Assembly (NCBI RefSeq): GCF_904424705.1
Contig: NZ_CAJGBF010000018.1
Span: forward strand, 1 to 64,000
Reading direction: 5' to 3'
DNA length: 64,000 bases
Source: Rossellomorea arthrocnemi
GTDB lineage: Bacteria; Bacillota; Bacilli; Bacillales; Bacillaceae_B
The number at the start of each line of letters is the position of its first letter. The first letter of the stretch is position 1. Of this stretch, positions 44,345-53,706 are shown piece after piece. The position numbers and the translations under genes were made by a program. The notes under the pieces are model-generated. The model was not told where the DNA came from and searched no databases. It saw nothing but the letters and a program-made list of their open reading frames with translations.

Positions 44345-44623
44345 AATCGTTGAATAAGAGGAGTACATTCAAGTGATGCATAACAGGGAGTTAAGGGTAG
44401 TGAGACCTTAGCATGATAGCTTGTCTGGAATGGACTTATGAGAGATGATCTGAATGAGAGTAGGATCATACGGAATTCCACCGTTATAGGGATAGAGTAT
44501 CGGGTGATTCACTCCGTACTTGAATCAAGAGGGGATGCGAAATTGTATCCCAATCAGAGGTGGCACCGCGGTCAGCATCGTCCTCTATGAACAGGATTTT
44601 CTGTTCATAGAGGACTTTTTTTA
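44345..44623 (+). promoter_or_regulatory. T-box leader 2 (Trp specifier) of the trp operon
   Basis: A second complete T-box: AAGAGGAGTACATTC at the start, GGAATGGACTT with UGG at 44431-44433, AGAGGTGGCACCGCGG (44556-44571) and a perfect terminator GTCCTCTATGAACAG/CTGTTCATAGAGGAC (44580-44615) followed by TTTTTTT. Two in a row require two read-through events, which tightens control. Known for trp operons in some Bacillus. Confidence 0.9.
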
Positions 44624-44661
44624 TGGATTTTTAATAAGGTAGAGCGAATGGGAGGCAAAAA

Positions 44662-46059
44662 ATGATGAAGCAGCAAGAACTTAATTACGTGGTGAAAGAA
44701 TTGAATGGTGATATGTATACTCCTATATCACTCTTCCAATCATTGAAGGGGAAAAAGAAATTTTTATTGGAGAGCTCACTGAAACACGAACAATCGGGAC
44801 GATATTCATTTGTAGGAAGCGATCCCTTTTTGGAATGTAAGGCTTATGGGAATACCGTACAGTTCATAGGAGCTTCTTCTGATCAAATAGAGGAAAGAAT
44901 TGGGGACCCCATTGATATGATTCAAACCCTTATCCCCCATCATCAATTACAGGATGCACCCTTTCCATTCACAGGTGGAGGCATTGGATACTTGGGATAT
45001 GATGTGATTAGGCAATATGAAGAAATTGGAATCACTCCCCAAGATGAATTGGAGATGCCGGACATTCACCTTATGTTCTATGAAAAAGTGATTGTATTCG
45101 ATCATCTTGAACATAAAGTATTCATCGTTGTCCTGGACCGGTGGACAGAGGATACAGATGAAAATCTACAGGAAAAAGTGGAGGGAATCGAGGCTGAGTT
45201 GACCCATGTGTATTTAGATACTTACAAAGACAAACTGGACCGACTTTCCTTTCATGCTCAAACATCCAAGGATGAATTTATGGAAAAAGTGGAAAGAGCA
45301 AAGCATTCTATAAAGGAAGGTGAGATTTTTCAAGTTGTGCTTTCTCAACGACTGCAAGCCTCTTTTTCGGGTGATCCATTCACTTTCTATCGAAGCTTGA
45401 GAAAGTCAAATCCGTCACCTTATATGTTCTTCATCGATTTTGAAGAATATGTCGTATTGGGGGCGTCTCCAGAAAGCCTGCTGAGAGTTCAGGGCAGTCA
45501 GATTACAACGAATCCGATTGCAGGGACAAGACGAAGAGGGGAAACAGTAGATGAAGATAGGCAGCTCGGCAAAGAATTACTGTCAAATGAAAAGGAAATG
45601 GCTGAACATCGAATGCTTGTTGATTTAGGAAGAAATGATTTAGGAAGGATATGTAAAATTGGATCTATATATTTATCCAAGTACTTAACCATTGAGAGAT
45701 ACAAATACGTGATGCACATTGTTTCAGAGGTGAAAGGAGAATTGAAAGAAGAGGTAACCCCCCTTGAAGCATTATCGGGCTGTTTGCCTGCTGGTACGGT
45801 AAGCGGGGCACCGAAAATCAGGGCGATGCAGATTATAAATGAACTTGAAACTGTGAAACGAGGAGTTTACTCAGGTGCTGTCGGATATATCGGAGTTAAC
45901 GGGAATCTGGACTTCGCCTTGGCGATACGAACGATGGTGCTGAAAAATGGTATTGCAAATGTTCAAGCTGGAGCAGGCATAGTGTATGATTCAAATCCTG
46001 AAAGCGAGTATGAAGAAACACTAAATAAAGCAAAATCTTTATTGGAGGTAACAGGATGA
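44662..46059 (+). CDS. trpE: anthranilate synthase component I
   Basis: TrpE makes anthranilate from chorismate with TrpG. The 465-residue protein keeps the tryptophan-inhibition element KKFLLESSLKHEQSGRYSFV and the chorismate-binding core (TNPIAGTRRRG, LVDLGRNDLGR, SGCLPAGTVSGAPKIRAM). GGGAGG lies 6 bases before the ATG at 44662. First gene of trpEGDCFBA, overlapped by trpG at the stop. Confidence 0.95.
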   Translation: MMKQQELNYVVKELNGDMYTPISLFQSLKGKKKFLLESSLKHEQSGRYSFVGSDPFLECKAYGNTVQFIGASSDQIEERIGDPIDMIQTLIPHHQLQDAPFPFTGGGIGYLGYDVIRQYEEIGITPQDELEMPDIHLMFYEKVIVFDHLEHKVFIVVLDRWTEDTDENLQEKVEGIEAELTHVYLDTYKDKLDRLSFHAQTSKDEFMEKVERAKHSIKEGEIFQVVLSQRLQASFSGDPFTFYRSLRKSNPSPYMFFIDFEEYVVLGASPESLLRVQGSQITTNPIAGTRRRGETVDEDRQLGKELLSNEKEMAEHRMLVDLGRNDLGRICKIGSIYLSKYLTIERYKYVMHIVSEVKGELKEEVTPLEALSGCLPAGTVSGAPKIRAMQIINELETVKRGVYSGAVGYIGVNGNLDFALAIRTMVLKNGIANVQAGAGIVYDSNPESEYEETLNKAKSLLEVTG

Positions 46060-46667
46060 TTTTACTCATTGATAACTATGATTCGTTTACGTATAACCTC
46101 TATCAATATGTAGAACAGCTTGGTGAACAGGTAGTCGTAAAACGGAATGACGCCATTTCATTGGACGAAATTAAGAAAATGAATCCTTCAGGGATTATTC
46201 TTTCCCCGGGACCAGGGAAACCCGAAAATGCGGGAATTTGCACCTCTATTATACAGAATTTTCACGCTAGCGTGCCGATTTTAGGGGTTTGTTTAGGTCA
46301 TCAAGTGATTGGAGCAGCATTTGGTGCAACGATCGAAGTTGCAGAGAAAGTGATGCACGGTAAGACATCGCTCATTAAACATAATGGCGACGGTGTATTT
46401 GCATATCTGACTCAGCCGTTGGAAGTGATGAGGTATCACTCATTAGTGGTCAAAAAAGGGACCCTGCCATCACCATTAGAGTCAGTCGCACTTTCCATGG
46501 ATGATGGAGAAATCATGGCAATAAAGCACAGGATATATCCGTTATTTGGAGTTCAATTTCATCCAGAATCCATCGGGACGAAAACAGGGAAAGAAATCAT
46601 TCAAAACTTTTTAGCCGAGATGAGAAAGGAGAATAACCGTGAAAAACTATCTACAAGCGTTATCTAA
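46056..46667 (+). CDS. trpG: anthranilate synthase component II (glutamine amidotransferase)
   Basis: The 203-residue class I amidotransferase supplies ammonia to TrpE. Catalytic residues are visible: nucleophile in GVCLGHQVIG and His-Glu in FHPESIGT. B. subtilis lacks this gene in trp and shares PabA; here a dedicated copy is present. The ATGA overlap couples its translation to trpE, and the last 29 bases overlap trpD. Confidence 0.95.
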   Translation: MILLIDNYDSFTYNLYQYVEQLGEQVVVKRNDAISLDEIKKMNPSGIILSPGPGKPENAGICTSIIQNFHASVPILGVCLGHQVIGAAFGATIEVAEKVMHGKTSLIKHNGDGVFAYLTQPLEVMRYHSLVVKKGTLPSPLESVALSMDDGEIMAIKHRIYPLFGVQFHPESIGTKTGKEIIQNFLAEMRKENNREKLSTSVI

Positions 46668-47664
46668 CGGTCATTCATTAGAGAGAGATGATATGAGAAA
46701 AGCGGTTGAGGAACTGCTGCTTGATGAAACCTCAGAGAGTCAAATTGCCTGTTTCCTTACCCTTTTAAAAATGAAAGGAGAAACAGTGGATGAAATCACT
46801 GCACTCGTTGAAGTGTTGAGAGAAAAAGCGATGCCGATTACAAGTACCTTGAAGGGTGTATTGGATAACTGTGGAACAGGAGGAGATGGATCGCAGAGTT
46901 TTAATATCAGTACTACAAGTGCGTTTGTTCTGGCAGGTGCTGGAGTAAAAGTCGCAAAGCATGGAAATAGAAGTATATCCAGCAAAACGGGAAGTGCAGA
47001 TGTGCTTGAACATCTGGGGATTTCTCTCGACTTTCAGGCAAATGAAGTGGAGAGTCTATTGAAAGAAATCAATATTGCCTTTCTATATGCACCCCATATC
47101 CACTCGGGACTAAAAAAAATAATGAAAGTTCGGAAGGAGTTAAAGATCCCCACCATCTTCAATCTTATCGGTCCGTTAACGAATCCGGTTCAATTGCAAA
47201 CCCAGCTTGTAGGAGTCTACCGAAGAGATAAATTAGAAATGATGGCAAATGTATTACACGAATTAGGAAGAGAAAGGGCAATTGTCTTAAATGGCGCAGA
47301 TTACATGGATGAAGCCTCATTGGCAGGTGAAAATCATCTCGTGTTTTTGGAAAAAGGGGAAACCACTTCATTCACGTTAACTGGGGAGGACGTCGGTCTT
47401 CCAGCTTATACCCTCGAAGAGATAAAAGGGGGGGATGCAAGGGACAACGCCAGCATCTTACAGAAGGTCTTGCAAGGGAGAGAAGGAGCCTACACGGATA
47501 CGGTCATATTCAATGCAGGCATCGCATTATTTGCACATGGCAAAGCATCTACTTTTGCTGAAGGTGTAAAGCTTGCAAGAGAAAGTATAAAAAGCGGTCG
47601 GGCAAACGAAAAACTCCAATCTCTGGTGCACTTTAGCCAACAAGGTCGAAAGCAGGTGATTTAA
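46639..47664 (+). CDS. trpD: anthranilate phosphoribosyltransferase
   Basis: The 341-residue protein carries the PRPP-binding glycine motif NCGTGGDGSQSFNIST and AKHGNRSISSKTGSADVLE. It transfers phosphoribosyl to anthranilate. The GTG start at 46639 follows AAAGGAG and lies within trpG. The stop abuts trpC. Confidence 0.95.
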   Translation: MKNYLQALSNGHSLERDDMRKAVEELLLDETSESQIACFLTLLKMKGETVDEITALVEVLREKAMPITSTLKGVLDNCGTGGDGSQSFNISTTSAFVLAGAGVKVAKHGNRSISSKTGSADVLEHLGISLDFQANEVESLLKEINIAFLYAPHIHSGLKKIMKVRKELKIPTIFNLIGPLTNPVQLQTQLVGVYRRDKLEMMANVLHELGRERAIVLNGADYMDEASLAGENHLVFLEKGETTSFTLTGEDVGLPAYTLEEIKGGDARDNASILQKVLQGREGAYTDTVIFNAGIALFAHGKASTFAEGVKLARESIKSGRANEKLQSLVHFSQQGRKQVI

Positions 47665-48453
47665 TTGTCTACCATTCTGGAAACTATTCTTAAAAAGAAG
47701 AAAGAAGAAGTAAACGAGCTAAAAAGGGATGGATATAAATCCTATCATCATAAAGGTACCCAGACAAGATCTTTGTATGAATCGTTAAAATCTGCTTTAT
47801 CTCTGCAAGTGATTGCAGAGATAAAGAGGGCATCCCCGTCCAAAGGGGACATCCGAACAGAGGTGGATCCGGTGTTGCAGGCAATAACTTATGAAGAAGC
47901 AGGAGCTTGTGCCGTATCTGTCTTGACTGATACACCTTTCTTTAAAGGGAAAACAGAGGATCTTGCGAATGTTCGCCGTTCAGTATCGATCCCGATTCTT
48001 TGTAAAGACTTCATCATAGATGAAATCCAGATTGACCGTGCGAAAGATGCAGGGGCCGATGTCATTCTATTAATCGTTGCAGCCTTGCCATTTAATAGAT
48101 TGAAAGAATTATATCTATATGCAGAGAGGGTTGGTCTTGAAATTCTGGTTGAAGTTCATAATGAAGAGGAGATGAAAGTAGCACTGAACATGGGAGCTAC
48201 CATCATTGGCATCAATAATCGTAATTTAAAAACCTTTGAGGTGGATCTGAAGATTACTGAAACTCTTGGCTCTATGGTTAATGGATATGATGTCGTATTA
48301 ATAAGTGAAAGTGGAATAAGGGATAAAAACGATTGCCAACGGGCGGTACATGCAGGGGCCAGTGGTGTGCTTGTAGGGGAAACCTTAATGAAAAGTGATG
48401 ATCCACAAACGGTGCTTTCCTCCCTGCAAGTGAGAAAAGACGTGATGAAATGA
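47665..48453 (+). CDS. trpC: indole-3-glycerol phosphate synthase
   Basis: The 262-residue (beta/alpha)8 enzyme has VIAEIKRASPSKGDI, VLTDTPFFKG, GINNRNLKTFEVD and SESGIRDKNDC. It closes the indole ring. TTG start directly after the trpD stop, with GCAGGTGATT upstream. The end overlaps trpF by 4 bases. Confidence 0.95.
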   Translation: MSTILETILKKKKEEVNELKRDGYKSYHHKGTQTRSLYESLKSALSLQVIAEIKRASPSKGDIRTEVDPVLQAITYEEAGACAVSVLTDTPFFKGKTEDLANVRRSVSIPILCKDFIIDEIQIDRAKDAGADVILLIVAALPFNRLKELYLYAERVGLEILVEVHNEEEMKVALNMGATIIGINNRNLKTFEVDLKITETLGSMVNGYDVVLISESGIRDKNDCQRAVHAGASGVLVGETLMKSDDPQTVLSSLQVRKDVMK

Positions 48454-49055
48454 CCAAAGTGAAGGTGTGTGGAATCAGAAGGGTGGAAGAAGCTCAATGG
48501 GCATGCGATGCAGGGGCGGATGCTGTAGGATTTGTATTCGCCGATAGTAAAAGAAGAATAGATGTGGAAACAGCTGCCCGGATTAGTGCTTCACTTCCTC
48601 CTCATATAATGAAGATTGGTGTATTTGTAAATGAATCAAAAGAGAATTTGAAGGAAATTTATAGTACCGTGAATCTCGATTTTGTGCAGCTTCATGGAGA
48701 AGAATCTGTTTCATTTTGTGAAAATATCGACTTACCATTGATCAAGGCGATTCCGATAAAGGAAGAAGCGGATATAATCGGGATGGATCAATATCCTGGA
48801 GAGTTGGTCTTGGTAGATAGTGGAAAGGGGCCATTTCGTGGAGGGAACGGAACGACGTTTAATTGGGAATATGTAGAGGCAATCCCTCTCTCTCATCAAT
48901 TAATCCTTGCAGGGGGGTTGAACCCGGAAAATGTCCGGGAAGCGATCTTGAAGGTCCGTCCCTTTATGGTTGATGTTTCAAGCGGAGTGGAGACGGATGG
49001 AAAAAAGGATCGAAAGAAGATCGAATCGTTTGTTAGGAAAGTGAAATCAGTTTAA
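48450..49055 (+). CDS. trpF: phosphoribosylanthranilate isomerase
   Basis: The 201-residue protein has KVCGIRRVEEAQWACDAGAD, FVQLHGEESV and LAGGLNPENV, then SSGVETDGKKD at the phosphate site. It converts PRA to CdRP. The ATG overlaps trpC (ATGA). The gap to trpB is 30 bases. Confidence 0.95.
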   Translation: MTKVKVCGIRRVEEAQWACDAGADAVGFVFADSKRRIDVETAARISASLPPHIMKIGVFVNESKENLKEIYSTVNLDFVQLHGEESVSFCENIDLPLIKAIPIKEEADIIGMDQYPGELVLVDSGKGPFRGGNGTTFNWEYVEAIPLSHQLILAGGLNPENVREAILKVRPFMVDVSSGVETDGKKDRKKIESFVRKVKSV

Positions 49056-49085
49056 CGATACAGAAAACAAGGGAATGGAGGAGTT

Positions 49086-50291
49086 ATGATGCTATATACA
49101 CAACCAGATCAAAAAGGGTTATTTGGACAATTCGGGGGAAGATACGTACCTGAAACATTGATGAAAGCTGTTCAGGAGTTAGAAGTGGCTTACGATGAAG
49201 CATCTTTGGACAAAGAATTTCAAGAGAAGCTTCAAAGCTATTTAAAGGACTATGTAGGAAGAGAGACTCCTCTCTACTTTGCTGAGAATTTAAGCAAGAA
49301 GGTTGGTGGAGCGAAAATATTTTTGAAGCGTGAGGACCTGAATCATACAGGAGCTCATAAAATCAACAATACAATCGGTCAGGCCCTGCTTGCTGAACGT
49401 ATGGGGAAAAGAAAAATTGTGGCGGAAACGGGAGCAGGGCAGCATGGAGTCGCAACTGCAACCGTTTGTGCCCTCTTAAATCTTGATTGCGTCATTTTTA
49501 TGGGGGAGGAAGATATCCGCAGGCAGAAACTGAACGTATTCCGAATGGAATTACTGGGAGCAAAAGTCGTAAGTGTCTCCCAGGGAAGCGGAACATTAAA
49601 AGATGCAGTCAATGAAGCCCTTCGCTACTGGGTCGCTAACGTCGAGGATACTCATTACATTATCGGGTCCGTATTGGGCCCACATCCATTTCCGAAAATG
49701 GTCCGGGACTTTCAAAGTGTCATTGGAAAAGAGACAAAGAAACAATTTTTCGAAAAAGAACAGTGCCTTCCCGATGCAATCGTAGCTTGTGTAGGAGGGG
49801 GGAGTAATGCCATCGGAATGTTCCACCCGTTCATTGATGACAAGGAAGTGGACCTTTACGGGGTCGAAGCGGCTGGAAGCGGTGTTGAAACAGAGAAACA
49901 TGCGGCCACCTTAACGAAGGGAACAGTTGGAATTCTTCATGGCAGCATGATGTACCTGCTTCAAAATGGTGAAGGGCAGATTCAGGAAGCCCATTCTATT
50001 TCAGCCGGTCTTGACTATCCTGGAGTAGGACCGGAGCATAGTTACTTGAAGGAGGTTGAGCGGGTGCATTATACGTCCATTTCTGACAGTGAAGCACTGG
50101 ATGCATTTAAACAATTATCCCAGACAGAAGGTATCATCCCGGCATTGGAAAGTTCACATGCCGTTGCGTATGCGGTGAAATTAGCAGAAAATATGTCCAA
50201 AGATGAATCCATTGTAATTTGCCTGTCAGGCAGGGGAGATAAGGACGTTGAACAAGTAAAAGATTTACTGGGAGGTAGCCAACATGGGTAA
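49086..50291 (+). CDS. trpB: tryptophan synthase beta subunit
   Basis: The 401-residue PLP enzyme starts [18 protein letters not shown], with the PLP lysine in [35 protein letters not shown] and the phosphate-binding [10 protein letters not shown]. It joins indole and serine. The start may be 49086 or 49089, both after GGAGGAG. It overlaps trpA by 8 bases. Confidence 0.95.
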   Translation: MMLYTQPDQKGLFGQFGGRYVPETLMKAVQELEVAYDEASLDKEFQEKLQSYLKDYVGRETPLYFAENLSKKVGGAKIFLKREDLNHTGAHKINNTIGQALLAERMGKRKIVAETGAGQHGVATATVCALLNLDCVIFMGEEDIRRQKLNVFRMELLGAKVVSVSQGSGTLKDAVNEALRYWVANVEDTHYIIGSVLGPHPFPKMVRDFQSVIGKETKKQFFEKEQCLPDAIVACVGGGSNAIGMFHPFIDDKEVDLYGVEAAGSGVETEKHAATLTKGTVGILHGSMMYLLQNGEGQIQEAHSISAGLDYPGVGPEHSYLKEVERVHYTSISDSEALDAFKQLSQTEGIIPALESSHAVAYAVKLAENMSKDESIVICLSGRGDKDVEQVKDLLGGSQHG

Positions 50292-51072
50292 AAAATTTCT
50301 GGATCATACGTTTCAAGCCGAACTTGGAAAAGGAAATAAGTTATTCATTCCTTATGTGATGGCAGGGGATGGAGGAATGGAAACGTTTATTTCCACTTTG
50401 AAGATGTTGGAAGATAGAGGAGCGACGGCTATCGAAGTAGGGATCCCTTTCTCCGATCCCGTCGCCGATGGACCGACTATACAAGAAGCAGGCAAGAGGG
50501 CACTTGGAAATGGAACGACACTTCAAGGTGTGTTTGAAGTGTTAATGGAAAGAAGAGAAGAAATCGGGATTCCTTTAATCTTTATGACGTATATCAACCC
50601 AATATACAAATATGGTGTGGAGTGCTTCTTTGAGGATTGTAAAGAAGTGGGTGTCGACGGAGTCATCATTCCGGACCTGCCCCTCGAGCACCATGATCTT
50701 GTCAGGAATCCATCACGAGAAAATGGAATAGCCATTATCCAGTTAGCTACCCTTACAAGTCCATTAGAAAGAATCCGCGAATTAGCCTCCGTTACGGAAG
50801 GGTTCCTATATGCTGTCACCATTAATGGGATCACAGGAACAAGGGATGGGTTTGCTGACAATATACCAGCCCATTTGGTCAAACTAAAGGATAGCAGTCC
50901 TGTACCGGTTCTTGCCGGATTTGGAATATCCACTCCTGAACATGTGCGCAATATGAGTGAATACTGTGATGGAGTTGTTGTCGGTAGCAAAATTATCGAC
51001 CTGATCAAGAAGGATTCCTTTGATGAAATAGAAGAATTAATCGGAGCTAAATTCGTAAAGCTGAAAGGATGA
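50284..51072 (+). CDS. trpA: tryptophan synthase alpha subunit
   Basis: The 262-residue protein has [11 protein letters not shown], the catalytic aspartate and glutamate region [20 protein letters not shown], and [14 protein letters not shown]. It cleaves indole-3-glycerol phosphate and passes indole to TrpB. GGAGGTAG lies in the end of trpB. Last gene of the operon. Confidence 0.95.
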   Translation: MGKKFLDHTFQAELGKGNKLFIPYVMAGDGGMETFISTLKMLEDRGATAIEVGIPFSDPVADGPTIQEAGKRALGNGTTLQGVFEVLMERREEIGIPLIFMTYINPIYKYGVECFFEDCKEVGVDGVIIPDLPLEHHDLVRNPSRENGIAIIQLATLTSPLERIRELASVTEGFLYAVTINGITGTRDGFADNIPAHLVKLKDSSPVPVLAGFGISTPEHVRNMSEYCDGVVVGSKIIDLIKKDSFDEIEELIGAKFVKLKG

Positions 51073-51210
51073 TATTTGTAAAGATCTAAGGAAGTAGATT
51101 AACAGATTCTAAATGTATGTTAAATAAAGGTAAATAGCCTTCTTTTTCCATGAAATAGCAGTATGATAGAGATGTAGTTGAACAAAGCATCATAACAGGA
51201 GGCTATGAAA

Positions 51211-51381
51211 ATGAAAAGTATGAAAAAATGGTTATTAATGGTAATGACAGCTCTATCAGTAGTAACATTTGCAGCCGGATGCAGCGACGCCAAAGAAGAT
51301 GACACAGATACGGAAGAGAACATGGACGAAGAAGGTAACACAGATGAAAGTAATTCTGAAGATGGCAGCAGTCAAGAGTAA
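51211..51381 (+). CDS. small acidic lipoprotein
   Basis: The 56-residue product has a hydrophobic signal ending in TFAAGC (a good lipobox) and then a very acidic, serine-rich tail (DDTDTEENMDEEGNTDES). The ATG at 51211 lies 8 bases after AGGAGG; the ATG at 51205 is too close. No family recognised; too short for a typical binding lipoprotein. A perfect terminator follows. Confidence 0.7.
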   Translation: MKSMKKWLLMVMTALSVVTFAAGCSDAKEDDTDTEENMDEEGNTDESNSEDGSSQE

Positions 51382-51387
51382 AATGGT

Positions 51388-51424
51388 ACAGCCGGTCCTC
51401 TAGAGGACCGGCTGTTTATTTTTA
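51388..51424 (+). terminator. terminator after the small lipoprotein gene
   Basis: ACAGCCGGTCCTCT is followed directly by its reverse complement (28-bp perfect palindrome), then TTATTTTTAT. Confidence 0.9.
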
Positions 51425-51446
51425 TATTCCCTCTTGCAGGAAGTGG

Positions 51447-52043
51447 CTACTTTACACCTCTGACACTTACAGTCAAAGCTGGCTTAACTTTTTTATAGGA
51501 AAGTGCAACGTGTTTAAATCCTATTTCCTTTAATGCATGGGATATTTCTTCTCCATAGCCTCTGGCCCTGCTGTCGGATTCTTCCTCCCCCCGTGGCTGG
51601 ACCGTGATGAGCAAGGTACCATCTCTTTTAAGCATCTTATATAAATGGTTCAGTGCTTGTTTCTGATCCCTCCATAACGGATAATTATTAACGGAAAAGA
51701 TTCGATCATACAGAACTTCGTTTAACTCAAACTGACTGATGTCCTGAACAAACAGGCGAACCCTGCCTCTCTCTATTGCATCCTCATTCTTGCTTTGGGC
51801 GGTTTCTTTCATGGTATCCGAAATGTCGACGCCATCTACTAAGGTATCCGGATAGAGTTTAGAAATCCGTCGGATACAATATCCCGGTCCATATCCAACT
51901 TCAAGAATCTTTTCACTATTATGGATCGACAACTGATTAATGGACCAGTTATTTATTTTGCGATTATCATACTCCATCACTTTTCCCGCAAGCCAGCCAA
52001 GGAACCCTTTGGGAAGCTTGAATTGCCTTTGGATCGAAAACAA
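51447..52043 (-). CDS. class I SAM-dependent methyltransferase
   Basis: The 198-residue protein has motif I ILEVGYGPGYCIRRI, VDGVDIS as motif II, FSVNNYPLW and the following FTVQPRG-like motif. The frame opens up to an ATG at 52235, but that part overlaps the divergent phosphoesterase gene; GGAGGTGAT lies just before a TTG at 52043, the likely start. The substrate is unknown. Confidence 0.8.
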   Translation of the reverse strand: MFSIQRQFKLPKGFLGWLAGKVMEYDNRKINNWSINQLSIHNSEKILEVGYGPGYCIRRISKLYPDTLVDGVDISDTMKETAQSKNEDAIERGRVRLFVQDISQFELNEVLYDRIFSVNNYPLWRDQKQALNHLYKMLKRDGTLLITVQPRGEEESDSRARGYGEEISHALKEIGFKHVALSYKKVKPALTVSVRGVK

Positions 52044-52205
52044 CAGGGCATCACCTCCAATACTGTTTTTAGAATCAAAAGATGTTCGTTCCTTCTCTTT
52101 TCCACAAAATCTTGTAAATGAAACCTGGGATGTGATGTTGCATTTTGGGGGAATTATGACATAATATAATCCTAAAAACCAGAGAAAAGCCAAAAGGAGA
52201 TTGAA

Positions 52206-52691
52206 ATGAAGATTGTCATTGTTTCCGATACTCATTTGCCTGGAAAAGGGAAGGAACTACCTGCTATTCTTCAGAAAGATCTTATGGAAAGTGATCTCAT
52301 CATTCATGGAGGAGATTTTAAAACCCTTGACGTCTATAAGGAATTCATGGAGTACGGGGAATTGATTGGCGTTGTAGGTAATGTCGATAGCCCTGAACTT
52401 CAATCCCTTCTTCCGAAAAAAAGAATCGTCGAGAGGAATGGCCTGAAGGTTGGTGTAGTACATGGGGACGGAAAGGAAAAAACAACAGAAAAAAGAGCTC
52501 TGGAAGCATTTGAAGAAGGTGATGTGGACGTGATTATCTTCGGTCACTCACATATTCCTTTCTCCCGCTTCATGAAAGGAGTTCTTTTATTCAATCCCGG
52601 ATCCCCTACGGATAAAAGAAAGCTCCCATTTTACTCCCATGGTGTATTGACGATTGAGGATATGTGGAAAATTGAACACAAATTTTATTAA
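52206..52691 (+). CDS. YfcE/MJ0936-type phosphodiesterase
   Basis: A 161-residue calcineurin-like enzyme: VSDTHLPGKG, IIHGGDF, VVGNVDSPEL, VVHGDGKEK and the final GHSHIPFSRF. These residues bind the two metal ions. Relatives are metal-dependent phosphodiesterases with 2',3'-cyclic or bis-pNPP activity. AAAGGAG stands before the ATG. It is divergent from the methyltransferase gene. Confidence 0.9.
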   Translation: MKIVIVSDTHLPGKGKELPAILQKDLMESDLIIHGGDFKTLDVYKEFMEYGELIGVVGNVDSPELQSLLPKKRIVERNGLKVGVVHGDGKEKTTEKRALEAFEEGDVDVIIFGHSHIPFSRFMKGVLLFNPGSPTDKRKLPFYSHGVLTIEDMWKIEHKFY

Positions 52692-52696
52692 TAAAT

Positions 52697-52738
52697 GGCC
52701 CAGTGGCTGAATAGACCACTGGGCTGTCTCCTTTTATC
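52697..52738. terminator. terminator between convergent genes
   Basis: GCCCAGTGG pairs with CCACTGGGC around a loop of CTGAATAGA, followed by TGTCTCCTTTT. It overlaps the stop of the acetyltransferase gene. Confidence 0.8.
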
Positions 52739-53561
52739 GAATAGGGTATTGATAATACTCCTGACTATAAAAGGATTGAAATCCGCTTGATTCATAAAGT
52801 TTCAGAGCCTTGCTATTCGTTGCCGCCACATCCAGGTAAATATCATCGGTCCAATTCGATTCCTGCATCACCACCTGAGACAATGCTTTTCTCCCTATTC
52901 CCTTTCCCTGAAAAGAAGGGAAAATCGCAAAGCCATAAATGGAGCTCTTTTTTTCCGTTCTTTGAACCCTGATCTTTCCAACCGTTTTTTCATCAGAGAT
53001 AATCATGAGGTTGCCTTCGGGTGATTCATCGAATAATCTTTTTGTGTAGGATTCAGCATCAGTTCTGACAACATTGAAACATTTTTCATCAAGATCAATG
53101 ATTGTTTTGATATCCTGTTCACCCGCCGTTCTTAGACTGACAGGATCAGAGGATAATACCAAATTTATCTTATTCCACTTCATTTCATATTCTGTGAAAT
53201 CATAGGAAGCTTTTGTCCAGGATATAAACCCTTTTCCAGAAACAGATGATCCAGGAACATTAAGTAAGAGCTTGTTCACTGGACGTGATTGTATAGATTG
53301 TAATGCCTGTTGGAATAGTTCTTGAAATAGGTGATGACGTCGGAAATCCGGATGTATCATTCCACATAATTCAAATGAGTCTCCAAATCCGTAAAGCCCC
53401 AGAAATCCAACCAGTATATTTTTCCTGTAAAGCAAAAAATCATCCTGATCATTCTGTCGTTTTTTCAACATATCCCAATTTAATTTTAAGTTGATACGTT
53501 CATGATTTTCGCATATTTTTTGAAGTTCTTTAATATCTTGGAGCTGTTTAGTAGTAAGCAT
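52734..53561 (-). CDS. GNAT acetyltransferase with two GNAT-like halves
   Basis: The 275-residue protein has an N-terminal GNAT-like half (GFLGLYGFGDSFELCGMIHP, then RRHHLFQELF) and a C-terminal GNAT domain (FAIFPSFQGKGIGRKALSQV, LDVAATNSKALKLYESSGFQ). The tandem arrangement resembles YobR or mycothiol synthase-like enzymes. The substrate is unknown. A good ribosome site is not obvious before the ATG at 53561. Confidence 0.8.
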   Translation of the reverse strand: MLTTKQLQDIKELQKICENHERINLKLNWDMLKKRQNDQDDFLLYRKNILVGFLGLYGFGDSFELCGMIHPDFRRHHLFQELFQQALQSIQSRPVNKLLLNVPGSSVSGKGFISWTKASYDFTEYEMKWNKINLVLSSDPVSLRTAGEQDIKTIIDLDEKCFNVVRTDAESYTKRLFDESPEGNLMIISDEKTVGKIRVQRTEKKSSIYGFAIFPSFQGKGIGRKALSQVVMQESNWTDDIYLDVAATNSKALKLYESSGFQSFYSQEYYQYPIR

Positions 53562-53706
53562 CTGATCCCCAATTCCCTAAGAAAGCATTATCTTACTAAA
53601 TTTTATTTCATTATCCATTTTTTCACAAGACCGAAGTTTCGATAGTGGTGAAAATGTGTTCACCAGAAAAGGCATAAAATAGCCATGCTCTTACACATGA
53701 ACAAAA

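Noticed and set aside
43962..44661. TRAP-binding (GAG/UAG) repeats in the trp leader
   Set aside because: Only scattered triplets are found; the region is instead occupied by two clear T-boxes.
52044..52235. N-terminal extension of the methyltransferase
   Set aside because: It overlaps the divergent phosphoesterase start and contains a hydrophobic stretch unlike the family; the strong ribosome site before the TTG at 52043 fits better.
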